Positions 37,245 to 48,910 of a stretch of DNA of 64,000 nt are shown here, in pieces. The DNA lies in NCBI GenBank assembly GCA_945910005.1, contig OX246741.1, positions 2,997,946 through 3,061,945 of the forward strand, written 5' to 3'. A program made the translations under genes and the position numbers. The DNA is from Isoperla grammatica (Eukaryota > Arthropoda > Insecta > Plecoptera > Perlodidae). How positions within the stretch are numbered: position 1 is the first letter of the stretch; the number at the start of each line of letters is the position of its first letter. The notes under the pieces are model-generated. The model was not told the DNA's origin. It saw only the letters and a list, made by a program, of their open reading frames with translations, and did no database searches.

Positions 37245-38355
37245 ACAGCTTTTCCTTCCAAATTGCACTCGTATCTTCATTCGTAAACCATTTACGTTCC
37301 CAGCATTCACATTTGTCAATTCTAGGTTAACGAGTTCTTTATATCATTATATTAAAATTATATAATTTTAAACCCAACCAGTGTAGTGCATTAAGAGCGC
37401 AACAGTCCTGCAGTCTCGTCACATCTTGTTTTACTACATCCGCGTAGAAAGAGATACCCGCGTTATTCCGCTGTAGCTGTAGGAGCGGATTTCATCACCG
37501 CGGCTTCACGAGAGAAGCGGAGGTAATGTTTTATGATAATCAAAGATACTGTTGTTTTTCCGCTGCCGCAGGGAACGAGCTTGCATGAAACAAAATACCG
37601 ACACACCCTTACATGATATTTTACGTTTTTGTTTAAAAACTCTCATTATACTGCACAGTGGCGATACGAGATGATTTTACTGGTGGTGCGTCATTACCAC
37701 CCCCCTCACCCCCCCTTTACCCCTCCTACGCCGCGTTTTGTGCCTTTCAGCCTCAGAGACACAGCGGTTTTATGAGGAATACTCTGTGAATCCAGTGATA
37801 TGCGATACACCGCTAAAACCGCGGTGCCAAGCTAAACGGTCTTTGTCAACACAACTCTGGTCCTTTGTACATAATTTCTATCTGAAATACTTCACTTATT
37901 TTGTTTTATTTCGTTTTTAATTCACATTTTTGTACATACATCAGATTTCCTAAGTAAGCTGCTGGCCCGCTTACCCGCGCCTATCTTCATAGTTGACAGA
38001 AGTGAAGTGCAGGAACCTGTCAATGAAATGATCTCCCCCCTTCATTTCGGGTAACGTGTATCATCGGAAAATGTGCACAGGAAATGGGTACTCGGGCATT
38101 GCTTTTCTTCATCGGCGCGGTGAAAAAAAAACACTGCTATAATTTTACCCTTGGGCCACATACCTATATTCGAGGTTAAATGTTGCAATTGGCGCGCTCA
38201 TGGGGTAGAAACGGGAACTAGTGAATCGAGTCAAGTTGATGTTGTACCGTTTAATGTCGATGAAGCAACATGAAGGATAGCGAGGGGCCATTTCGTCCCA
38301 CTGGAAGTACGATTTTGGAATGCTGAAGTAGTGCCATAGCAACCTGCTAAACTAG
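37245..38355. other. Intergenic; weak exon-like segment at 37749
   Basis: GTGCCTTTCAG at 37738-37748 is a decent splice acceptor followed by about 56 open codons (ASETQRFYEEYSVNPVICDT...), but no domain is recognised and no donor is obvious. C-rich stretches occur at 37699-37720. Confidence 0.3.
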
Positions 38356-38390
38356 AACGCAACGCAACGCAACGCAACGCAACGCAACGC
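38356..38390. repeat. AACGC pentanucleotide repeat, 7 copies
   Basis: Seven perfect tandem AACGC units. Confidence 0.97.
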
Positions 38391-38700
38391 GTAGACCTAG
38401 GCTCTTGTTCTCAGCCTTCCGATGCTGTAAGTGAAACTAAAGGCGGCTGAATAAGGCACGTGACGAGGTTATAAGTTTAAATTGGAAAATTGACGAGAAG
38501 TTTGTCCGGGAGAGGAAGAAGATGGTGGGGGTGGAGGGGAGGGTGGAGGGGGAGTATCAGGTCTTTGTGACAGCTCCATTACGACGCGAGTCCAATTTGG
38601 AGTCAAACTGTGACGCGCGCAGATCTTCGCACTCCCGCCCCCCCTCACTGTCACTTTCAATGCTGGGCTCCGTAGGGAGCTGTTATCAGCGCGGCTATTT

Positions 38701-38875
38701 ATCTATTACTACACAACACATTGTACGAGGTAAACATCTATTACTACACAACACATTGTACGAGGTAAACATCTATTACTACACAACACATTGTACGAGG
38801 CAAACATCTATTACTACACAACACATTGTACGAGGTAAACATCTATTACTACACAACACATTGTACGAGGTAAAC
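38701..38875. repeat. 35-bp minisatellite, 5 perfect-length copies
   Basis: ATCTATTACTACACAACACA begins at 38701, 38736, 38771, 38806 and 38841. Units are identical except CAAAC for TAAAC in the third. The open + frame of 153 codons across it (38522-38983) exists only because the repeat lacks stops in the frames it rotates through; 35 is not a multiple of 3, so the same DNA is read in different frames. Confidence 0.97.
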
Positions 38876-41800
38876 ATCTACGCTATACACCCGATGCCAG
38901 ATACTACGTGCTGTTATTTTACTCCACTCATTACTTTTATAAATCAAGATTCAGGAGAGACGAACTTTGGTCTTTATGACTAGTCTGTTGTTTTTACTAC
39001 AGTGGTGAGGAACGCATAAATAAATGTAACCATGTGTTATTGTTTTCAATTATTATATTATAATTATATATTTTGTAATTGATAAAACTAAATTAGAGAC
39101 GGCTTGGCAATGTTATATCTGCCTCGATGCGTCAGGGCAGGCATAATTTCTCGCCACTAAAGTTGAAGAGAATTTGAAGATATAATATGTACTTTTCTTT
39201 GCAAATTTAGACTACTGCAAACAATGTTTCTCAAGAATTATATATTTTAAAATGTTAATTACTAGTAAAATAAATAGTAATCCTGTTATTGTGCTAACGA
39301 TAAAATTTTTCGTTTTCTTGTCCTAAATTTATGTTGTATAATATCCAATCAAAAATAGAACAAAATCGTATATTTTATTCATGAAACAAATACAAACTTC
39401 GTTGAAAATATGGAAACAAATTTTTAATCAGTGAAACTAGCGAATTAAATATTAAACTCCTCCGCCTCACAAAAACTTAATTAAGAATTTCTTTTTAAAT
39501 ATCAATGGTACAACTTAAAATTTTATAATGAACGTCCAATCTTCAGCTTTTGTGTTGTAGAGGTGAATGCGTAAACTCGATATTTTAAAACTGAGATTAA
39601 TTCCGGCTGTGATTGATCTGTCGTGTGGCTTACATGCTTTATTGTTCAATTGAAAGTTTCTTTATTTTCATAACTAATATTAAACGATTCTTATGAAATA
39701 TATTTGCCTCCTTATGAGTGAATCACGTACTTTAAGGCAAGGAGCCTTCATGAAACTTAAAATTATCATTGTTATAGCATTAACAGAACCATCATACATC
39801 ACATACTTCACACCATACATCATACTGTACATACTTTATGTCATATACTTGATCCTTGTATTGATGTAAATGAGTTTCGGTGTTTGATACACATTGAAAT
39901 GATTAATATGTAATTTAATACATACACGTATGTCATTGGTGATTAAACTAGAAATCATTTATTTGCTAATTATTGTATAAGTTGTTACACTCTCAAGGTA
40001 TTCTTAAAAACCGCTAGTTTTGCAGGGAAAATTACTTTGATAATGATCTATCTACGCGTACTGTCGCTCATATACTGGAAACTATGTCACATCTACCATA
40101 GCTACATGTCTGCTATTCTATATTATGCCATGTATTAATTAATGTAACTGACAAAACAAATAGATAAAATGTAGATTGTTTGAAATCAAATCAGTGACAG
40201 AATAGATGTATTCCCTCCAGCGAGATGCACAATATAATTATGGAAACAAATTGTTTTCCTTTATTTACTAGAATGCATTTGACACGCTCACCGTTACAGA
40301 ACTCATACATTTATTGATGTATCGAAAAAAGTAACAATTGATGTATTGGATATACGGTCAGTAATCACAAATATGTTTGTTTTTTTAGTATTAATTAGCA
40401 CATTTATAGGTCTGGTTAAAATCGGATATGTGTTAGTATCGGCATCACAATAATAATTACACAAATAATAATTATAACTTCGTTCTGTCGTTGCATAGCT
40501 GAATATTCCTCCTTACTGAGTTTTGTGATTATCATCTCCTCAAACATGTTTTTGTTCAAATATACCTTTTTCTTTCGTATCAGACATAAGTAAATTAAGT
40601 TAGTGCTATTGTACTCAGCTATTGCGTCAGCCTGAGACCACTTACTTTGGTGCAACTTTATTTAATATTTAAGACGTTTCACAGGCCAAGGTGGAATGGG
40701 GTCGAACAAGCCGTCACAACGTCTTGGGGCCCCTCATGACGTCATCACTATAATAACCAAGTCGCCGTGAATCTTTCAGGTACCCTTCAAGAGAAGTCAT
40801 GTCAGGGTCGACTATGACACTGATTGTGTCAGATAGAAAGAAGGGGAAGAACGATGCGAATGCAAATGAGAAAAATTTATGAACAGTGCAATGTTTGATT
40901 GACGTGTTAGAAAATTTGTTTTAGGGTTGAAACCTTATAGGGGACCGTTGGGAGTTCGAACAACTGACAAAACTTGTTAACTATCTTTGAATGGCTGAGA
41001 GAAAGATACGAGTATCAATGTTATAGGTTGGAGCAGTGGATGCTTATGTGGTGCGATAATGCCCGGTTTCACCACTGAACACTGAAGCAACTGATAGCAT
41101 TTTACATAATCTATATTGTGTAAGTTGCTGACAGTATAGTTAACATTGTTATTGCATGTAGTGATGTGTATTTATTTATTGTTGTATTTAAATACTGAGC
41201 GCAGTTTTAGAAAACATAATAAAGAATTCGTGCTGGAGTTCATTCGACAAATGAAGAAAAAAAAAGCATATTTTATTTCAGACTGCAAGTTATTGCATGA
41301 TTATAATATCGTCTTTTTGTTCATACCCTTAGGCTCAGGTGCATGGCCTCCACTTAAATAAAGTATCACTTTACGGTATTTTCTTCGTCAATATCTATCA
41401 CATGCTTGAGTAACATTTTCTTGACAAATTGCTCTATACCTGATAAGTTAATAAGAGGACACCCGTTCTGGCAGTATTTTTGGCAGCTCACTTGTATTAG
41501 ATTTTGTAAAGTTAAGACCCTAGACGCGTTGTGCCCTCAATACTTTGGGCATTAGAGTTTAAATAACATTGGTATGCCGCAATAAAATATAGATCCCAGT
41601 AATGGGTTGTATTTGTATGAGGGCCCCTTACTTTGTAACTGAACCTTGGGACGGTGCCCTTATTAACCAGGCTAAGATTATAACCTGTGTCCTATAAGAT
41701 ACATTTCTGCAACTCTACTGTTTGTTCTAGATCAAATTACGAATTACGTTATTTTAGAATGTATTTTAGATACTTTGAGAGGAATACTTATGTTAGTTCA

Positions 41801-42959
41801 AAGCGTTCAAAGTATTCTGAGGGTAAACTGTACTTCTTGAGATCGCTGGTGTTTCTAATTGAATGTACAACCTACCATATAAAAGTCTCATGCACCATCA
41901 GCAAGCCAATTATATGTCGGCGTATTAAACTATCCACAATAAAACAAAGGGAATCTTAAATTCTGACCGTGTTACCCCATTTTTACAACAATCACATATT
42001 CCCTCACAGACGGGTCAACGAAAAACCTCCCTCCAACTCCCTCAAAATCTAATTGAACATATGTGTCTCTTCATCTGAACCAAGTTTATTAAACCCCGTA
42101 CAGATTAACAAGATTAATAAACATGCAAATCTAATAAAGTTAGGCTCCGACCTACGTTTGACCTGTGGTGGCCTAGTTTGCCAGACCCCACGACACAAAT
42201 GAACGTGATTAAAACAGAAAAGAGTGATATTGTTTAGTCAGTTTATTATCCGGCGTAGTTCACATAATGGTTCGGTCCACCCGTCTCACCCTGGAGCTCG
42301 TTATTAAAAGTTGCCCCCCCCTTCTTTATCTATTAAATGCGCCCCCCCCTCCCCTGACCGACGTACGAACCACAGTCGCGCACGTCAGATGCCGCCAACT
42401 CAACAGCCAACAACATATTAAAAACTTTCCCGCCGAAGAGAATGTAAAAACATTAATTAATGTCGACACAGACCAACAGACGGATGCATAGTTACTATGA
42501 TGCATAGGTTTTAGTAAAAAAAAAATGGCGCAGTCTAATTGATGGTCGCGTCGAGGGGTTGAGGGGGTGGGGGTGACTTGATGTTGTGTCTCGCAACAAA
42601 TTGCTTTAAAAGAGTGATTGGCGTTGAAATTACTGACATATAGGGTAAAGCATCTGCGAGCGACTGAGCCGCACGTCGTGTGTTAAAAGTGACAGTATTT
42701 TATGGAGCAATGTAACTTATTGCTCGAAAAAATAATTTAGCAATGTAGTCAGCAGGAAGCGAAGCTCTTCTTAATGCTTTAAGATGTATCGCTCACGTTA
42801 TGCGGACGATGTTTTTCTTCTTCTGAAAGCTCACGAGTATATATCTTACAAAGTGTAATATGCTTAGACGTTTTAAAATTCACTCTTCAAAGAGTGAAAT
42901 TGAAATATAGGAGGAATTACTGTTTTAAGTCGTAAGTTTCAAGGAATCTGTCAGGTCAG
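38876..42959. other. Long AT-rich intergenic stretch, no gene seen
   Basis: Landmarks: CATACATCA/ACATAC-like words at 39792-39850, one perfect TGACGTCA at 40737-40744, and C runs at 42315-42352. Frames of up to 90 codons carry no recognisable domain. Confidence 0.55.
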
Positions 42960-43200
42960 AAGGCAGCGACAGCAGATGTACAGCGGCAGGTGTAATGTTT
43001 ATAGACTAGATAATTGCTAATGGCCGATAACAGGGTGTCGGAGTCAATTATTCTCAAAATGATGGATAAGCCACTCCCCCCTCTGCCGCACTGTCTACTC
43101 TATCATTCCATCTTCATCAGCATTAATCTCATGTATAGCTAATTATTGGATGTGGCATGAATCTTCATTTGCTCTTAATACGTACATTAGCGTGTATGTG
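42960..43200. promoter_or_regulatory. Candidate regulatory island
   Basis: Clustered TAATTGCTAATGGCC, GTCAATTATTCTC, GCATTAATC and GCTAATTATTGGATG words lie within 200 bp of complex sequence. Homeodomain-type cores suggest enhancer DNA; motif-based inference. Confidence 0.22.
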
Positions 43201-44389
43201 ATGAGCATATGTACATACGATGTAATGACATAGGGTATTCGATCCCAGGACCTCAGCATGGAAGGAACAGGGCCAAAGAGCAAGAGTACCAACACACAGC
43301 TCTGAGGTCAGGGCATCGAAGTAACACCAACATTGGTTAGTATTGTTTCGGTTTGGTGAGAATTCTTCACAGATTATAATAATATAATGACAAAGTAAAT
43401 GTTGAAAGAATGTTAATAGAACATCAAATTATGAGCTTTTGCTTTGCGGCAGCAACGCCTTTAGTAGTTTTCAAATTAACGGGTTTCTCAGTATACGGCT
43501 CTAGCTCTATTTTGTTGTTGAGTGTAGACAAACAAAAAGCCACTCCATAACGAAGCCAAGACACGCCACATGCCTGCATTGACAGCCAGGCAAAATTAAT
43601 TTTAAATCAAGATTTCTTATAAAATATGCTGTTGAAACTATTTTAAAATATTATTTAAGCACAATTACACATAAGGACAATGTGAATGTAAACATTATTG
43701 CCTATTTTAGACATGCTATGAGTAGATTTCTAATATTTAATTTCCAATATTTAATGTTTAAAATTCGCTACAAGTTTATACCTTCAATAGCTCTTAGACC
43801 CAACCAATCTCGGTTAAAAATCCCGGTATTACTGTGCGGTTGCGGTCATGGTTTCATGCCAATTGTTACTGAAGTAGGGAGTAAGCAAAAAAGATTTCAA
43901 TAAATGAGTTGCTACTTTACCACGATATAAATGACTCTACGGTATCATTACACGACGCATAGAAAGGTAGGCCTAACAAGGAAGAGAATAATGACTAAAG
44001 AAACGTTATTTTACCAAAAAACCCTCGGACGGCAATTTGACGCGTTACTTTTTACGATTTCTCTTCAATTCCCAAAAGAACAGACAAAAGCATCCTACAA
44101 AAAAACCTAAATAATTAATCAATTTCGTCAAATTTCTTATACTTTTATTACGAGCATCCCGGATCAACAAATCTCCACTATCTATCCAACTGGCGCTCAT
44201 CGGTACGACTTGCCCACAAGAAACATCGATCTAGTTTCTTTTTTTTTTGACAGATGTCTGCTAGGCTTTCCATCAAAATAAATCAGCTTTTAAAAGACGC
44301 GCATCTCGGCTGAGAGCAATACTTACAAATCTGTTCGTCTATATTCCACCACGAGGTGATGCGATGAAAACAGACTTGTGAGGGGGGGA
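43201..44389. other. Intergenic, no gene seen
   Basis: A possible degenerate tRNA-like element on - near 43237-43312 is too weak to call. Nothing else stands out. Confidence 0.5.
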
Positions 44390-44407
44390 GGGGGGGGGGG
44401 GGGGGGG
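44390..44407. repeat. 18-base G run
   Basis: Preceded by GGGGGGGA, so the whole G-rich tract is 44382-44407. Confidence 0.95.
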
Positions 44408-44587
44408 AGATCTTCTCGCCCCTTTTTGTGCAGCGCTAGTGATAAATATTTGAGAAGGTGAGAAAGCTAGAAGATAATATGAAGTTGCAACAGAACAAAC
44501 TAGATCAGATCAGCTCTGCGGAGTTTCCATTATAGCTGAGAGATGTTAGATGTAGACTGTGTCGAGTTATCACTGCTGGGGTACAGT

Positions 44588-44646
44588 CACGTGCAAGAGT
44601 CGAGGTAATGTCACATCACAAAGCAATTACACGTGTAATACACGTG
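44588..44646. promoter_or_regulatory. Cluster of three CACGTG E-boxes
   Basis: CACGTG occurs at 44588-44593, 44630-44635 and 44641-44646. The last two are 11 bp apart (about one helical turn), and the middle one lies in the palindrome TTACACGTGTAA. CACGTG is bound by bHLH and bHLH-PAS factors (USF, MITF, Clock/Bmal classes). Function is inferred. Confidence 0.3.
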
Positions 44647-45204
44647 TGCAATCTATCTGGTGGTAGTGTAGAGGTTCTGGCGACCACCCAGCTATGCAAC
44701 AATGCATATCTTGATTTGAAGTTTATTTTGGTATATAAACATTCATTCATTGTTAATGTAGGCCTAATGTTTACAAGTTCCAGGTGCTATGAAAGATCAG
44801 AAGACATTAGAAACTATAGTGAAATATTTCTTTCTTCTTTAATTTCTTTCTTTAAATATGGCAAAAGTCCCATCACGAAACGAGGTATCTCAAATGTCAA
44901 CAGAATACTAAAGTGACGTAAATATCGCATGCAAAGAGATCATATTATTATATTGAATTATTATTGTCATCACACATATAGAAAGTAGAAGACAGAAACA
45001 AAACAAACCTAGGCCTACATTTCCCTTTTATTATTACTGGCATTTTGAATCGATCATAGTAGTTATCATTATTTTGCACTGGTTATATCTCATCATAAGA
45101 CGGCTCAATAAGCTCTCTCTGTATATTTCTTCTACATTTGTTGGTTTAGTTTTAACTTTTAACTGTTGCTCGAGGATAGCTTCACTAGGCCCAGCAATGA
45201 GACT
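44647..45204. other. Intergenic, no gene seen
   Basis: Only unremarkable short frames (up to 102 codons at 44608-44916, without a domain). Confidence 0.5.
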
Positions 45205-45297
45205 GTTAAGAGTACTGACTGGATGTGGAGGCGATAGTGTGAGGCTGTTAAGAGCATAGAGAAGTTAAGAGTACTGAGAGTGGAGGCGATAATGTGG
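45205..45297. repeat. Imperfect 59-bp direct duplication
   Basis: GTTAAGAGTACTGA...GTGGAGGCGATARTGTG occurs at 45205-45241 and again at 45264-45296, with a partial GTTAAGAG between. Confidence 0.8.
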
Positions 45298-45460
45298 ACC
45301 CACTTGTGCCAACTCTGCGTTAATTAGGCGATCCACGTTAAGACCTCACATTAATTGCCGAATGTTTGAGTTCGTCTCAGTAGCAACTCCAAGACTTCCA
45401 TGCTAATTATTTGGCAAACACAACCGCCCACTCGCTATGTGAATCTATTGTTTACCTATA
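45298..45460. promoter_or_regulatory. Candidate regulatory island with homeodomain words
   Basis: GCGTTAATTAGGCG, CACATTAATTGCC and TGCTAATTATTTGG sit within about 90 bp of GC-balanced sequence. Three TAATTA-class sites this close together are enhancer-like; inference. Confidence 0.25.
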
Positions 45461-46900
45461 ATAAGAAAACTTGGTATCTGCTGAACTGGCGGAGGTTTGG
45501 GCCTCGGCCGCTTGGAGCGCTCTCTGAAATAACAAACGGGCGTCTTTATGCCCTCGAGTTGCACTAACGCCTGATTATAATATCCGGAGCTGGAGTCACT
45601 GGATAGCGGATACCAAAGTATCAACAACCGTTGTTTCAGGGGGGAGAAATTAGAGGAAAATCGTGTTTACCCTTGATTTTAAAGGAGACGTAACTAACTA
45701 TACAGCTCATTGCATGGACACAGATTGTTTATACACATTTCTTATGCAGCACAATAAATACACTATACGATGACTGTAATTTGTGATTACCTATATATTC
45801 TCACAATGCACAATTCATTTGTGAACGTTTGATGTATCTAATCAACTACAATGAAAATGAACAATAACAATTTATCAATATTTTATGGTGTTTAAGATCG
45901 ATATGATGTAGCAAATTATTTTGAAACGCAATATTAACTATTATCTACAAACTACCAACAAATTTAAAGTATATTCTAAGCATTGCGTATAAGTAATAAG
46001 CCGTGACATGTAAAATACATGGCTGGGAATAGTTGGCCAAAACGTTTCTCACCTTTGGAGGTACAATTGATGTTCTCCTTCAGATGTGTAGAAAGCTCAT
46101 CATATTATTTACCATTACAAAGAGCAACCCAATGGCTGTAAACCTCTAAAGTAGTTTTCAGTTCCAAATTAATTTATCTCTCTTTTCCTTTAATTCAAAA
46201 ATGATAATTATTAAACTTGACGTGCATCACTCTTCACGAGACCCACGTTAAGCTAATATTATTTTTTCTCATTAGAACATTGCCCAATACAAAAATAGCT
46301 GATACATTATTCAAAGTCACTTTCAATGTCAATGTTAATTATTCACAATTAGAATTGTAACAACGGAACTCGAGGGGGTGGCTTCGTTTCCTGTCAGTTG
46401 AATTAAGGATTCTGGACGTCCGGTGTTCGAATGAAATCCACCCCGCCCAATGTTTGCGTGTTGCGATCACCCAATGAATAATCTCGACCTCTTCTCGTGC
46501 GTCTGACGGTTCTAAGAACCTCAAATAAAAAGAAAGTGGATAAGCTCATTAATCTGAAATATTTCATTAAATAAAACTTGTGTCAGAATTAATTCTTACA
46601 ACCACATTAAGATTATTTTTTGTTTCATGACGTACTCGACGACTATGGTCACATGACGTCGGGGGGTGTTTGGAGAACGAGCAAAATTATCTAAAAATAT
46701 TTAATTTTTATGAAATTATTCCGAAACGCAAAAATCTAAAACTTGAAACCATCATTATTGCATGTGTTAACGATTAATTAATTTTGTGTTTTTGAGTGTC
46801 TGTTATCAGTAAATCAATGAACTACATTGCAATACTGTTCTACACATTATCTGGTAGTGTCTGTATAAAGCCCAGTTCCCTCCCAGATAGTTGGAAATAG
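45461..46900. other. Intergenic, no gene seen
   Basis: No supported frames and no repeat noticed. Confidence 0.55.
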
Positions 46901-47240
46901 CTCACATTGTACAGACAGCGATGCAGAATCACGTAGAGACTTTCTCTGGCCATAAAAATCCGCGCGAAATTATTAATTTGAATAATTTCCCTTCTTTCTA
47001 TTGTCGCCCGCGTTCAGTCCCACCAGCGATAGCCGTCCATTGATATTAGCGGTGAACCAGAATTACCATGTCCTTCCCGTATTAATTCCCGTTCAATGTA
47101 TTCTGGCCTGGGTTCCATCCTTCATCGTCTGTCCATCCAGGTGGCTCCTTAGGGAACACTCTTGATTGGCCAGACTGGGATTGCAGAGTTTTATTCATGT
47201 GGATAGGCAGCCTCTCTGAAACCATTCAACGCTCATGTGT
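46901..47240. promoter_or_regulatory. Best candidate conserved non-coding island
   Basis: About 340 bp of complex, repeat-free, GC-balanced sequence. It includes an E2F-like GCGCGAAA (46962-46969) running into ATTATTAATTTGAATAATTT, then CCATTGATATTAGC, CCCGTATTAATTCCCG and CTTGATTGGCCAGACTGGG. It has no open frame. Its contrast with the flanking AT-rich DNA suggests constraint, which I cannot test here. Confidence 0.27.
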
Positions 47241-48829
47241 CATATACGATAGAGAAAACAGGAATCGAAGCTAAAAAGTCGATTATGGAAATGGTACATT
47301 GACATCATATTGTTGTATTGATTTCTTTTTCAGATTTTCTGAAAAGCTTTCATTTACTTCAATGCGTTTCTTTTTATTAAAGATGCACTAATATTTTCAA
47401 CTCTGACTATTCAATATTTATTCCATGTTATGTATTCAATGTAATGTACTTTGGTCCTTATTGTCAGGAATACATATTTAATAATAATATATCAAACAAA
47501 AGTCTTTTCAAAACCTCAAAAAATAAAACACATTATAATTGAAAATGAAAATGTTTGAAAAATTTCTTAAAATAAATGCTAGGGCATGTATTTGGGAGAG
47601 AACCACAATGAAATAGTCGACTATACTTCGTCCAGACCTTAGGGCCAGACATCTGTATCACACGCAACTGTCATCCGCGGTGAAATATTGTTTCAAACTA
47701 TTGTAGAAACCCTCTAGTTTAATTGTGTGGTTGAAATAAAAAAGCTAGAAAAGTTTAAATTGAACTGTTGGAAGCTATAGAGGCCTATCCATCAAGAGCG
47801 CATGAAGGGAGCCAATTCGTGTTTCACTTTCATGCACACATATGTGGAACCAAACCTAACCTAACCTAAGCTGCTTACTTGCATTTGGGGATTGCTAACA
47901 GTTAGAAGCATCATTATGCATTATCTATTAATCAATCTTCTTTTGGTTCTGTTCCTGTGATTATAGTCATGTTCAATTTTCCTTCTTTTCACAATTGAGT
48001 GTTTTTCTGTAATGGAAATTTATCATTCCATTTTTACCTTCTCATTAATCACAGTTCATTCATTTCACATGTCATTTAAATTTCTAAATTGTGTCTATTT
48101 CTTAATCAGTTCCGTCTTGTTGTTGACGTATCCTAGTTGGCATTGTTACAATATGACACGTAAAGCCCAAACACAATACTAATATATACGTGTCGCATCT
48201 CAAGTCAAGCTGCCAACATGTTCTGTGGAAAATGTGTTGTATTGTTATGAAGAAACTTACGGAACAGGCGTGCCAGTACCATAGATAGTCATAGACCATT
48301 TTATGGCCATTTCATAAATAAACAAGTAAATAAATAGTTGCAAAATATGACGTAAAGCTAAAATATTATGAACATATCACCGGCAGTAGCTAAGCCCTAA
48401 TCTCAAGGGAGATATTACCAGCAATGAGATGTTTGTGATGCAATATTGGTGTCGTTAGTAAACTTTGGTTACGAAAATTGACTATCTTACACGTAGGAGA
48501 TTGCGCCAACTAGCGTTCGTGCAAATAACAAGTGTCTGTATACACCCGTCCCGCCTATTCCATTAATAAATGTGAATCGAAATTACACCATTCTGTGTCT
48601 GTGCATCTCTTATACTGTAATCTACATTCCAGAGTACAGAACAGAAGCTCAATTAAAACGGATACCATCCTAACTTTGCTTCAGTATTTCGCAACCGTTG
48701 AAGACGATCAATTTCTGGAATAGACGTCACCTCCAAACCCAACATTCGTGTATATGTCCTCAGAATGTTTATAATATATATTCCCTCTCCAATCTGAGAC
48801 CGACAGTAAGATGAGTGTTAGATTATCCA
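47241..48829. other. Intergenic, no gene seen
   Basis: A three-copy CCTAA run at 47855-47869 is the only oddity. Confidence 0.55.
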
Positions 48830-48910
48830 GCCCTGTTGCCAAATGGTTCAGAAGTCCACCCGTTAAGCTGACCCGGGTTTGACTCCCTGAGGGATAGATT
48901 TGGTAGCATT
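48830..48910 (+). mobile_element. Degenerate tRNA-like element
   Basis: CCGGGTTTGACTCCC (about 48876) resembles a B box and TTGCCAAATGGTTCAGAAG upstream a decayed A box. The spacing is plausible, but neither box is canonical. Confidence 0.3.

Noticed and set aside
37261..37272. AATTGCACTCGT, matching the start of the miR-92/25 family
   Set aside because: No complementary arm lies within hairpin distance on either side, and the match ends after 12 bases next to a MITE.
38522..38983. 153-codon open frame as a repetitive protein gene
   Set aside because: It is created by the stop-free 35-bp minisatellite; the frame rotates between units and the flanks show no coding character.
43237..43312. 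tRNA-like element on the minus strand
   Set aside because: Only a weak B-box-like GGGATCGAATACC is visible, with no A box or stem support.
47855..47869. Three CCTAA units as interstitial telomere (TTAGG) repeat
   Set aside because: Too short to distinguish from chance, so it was not used to infer an arthropod.
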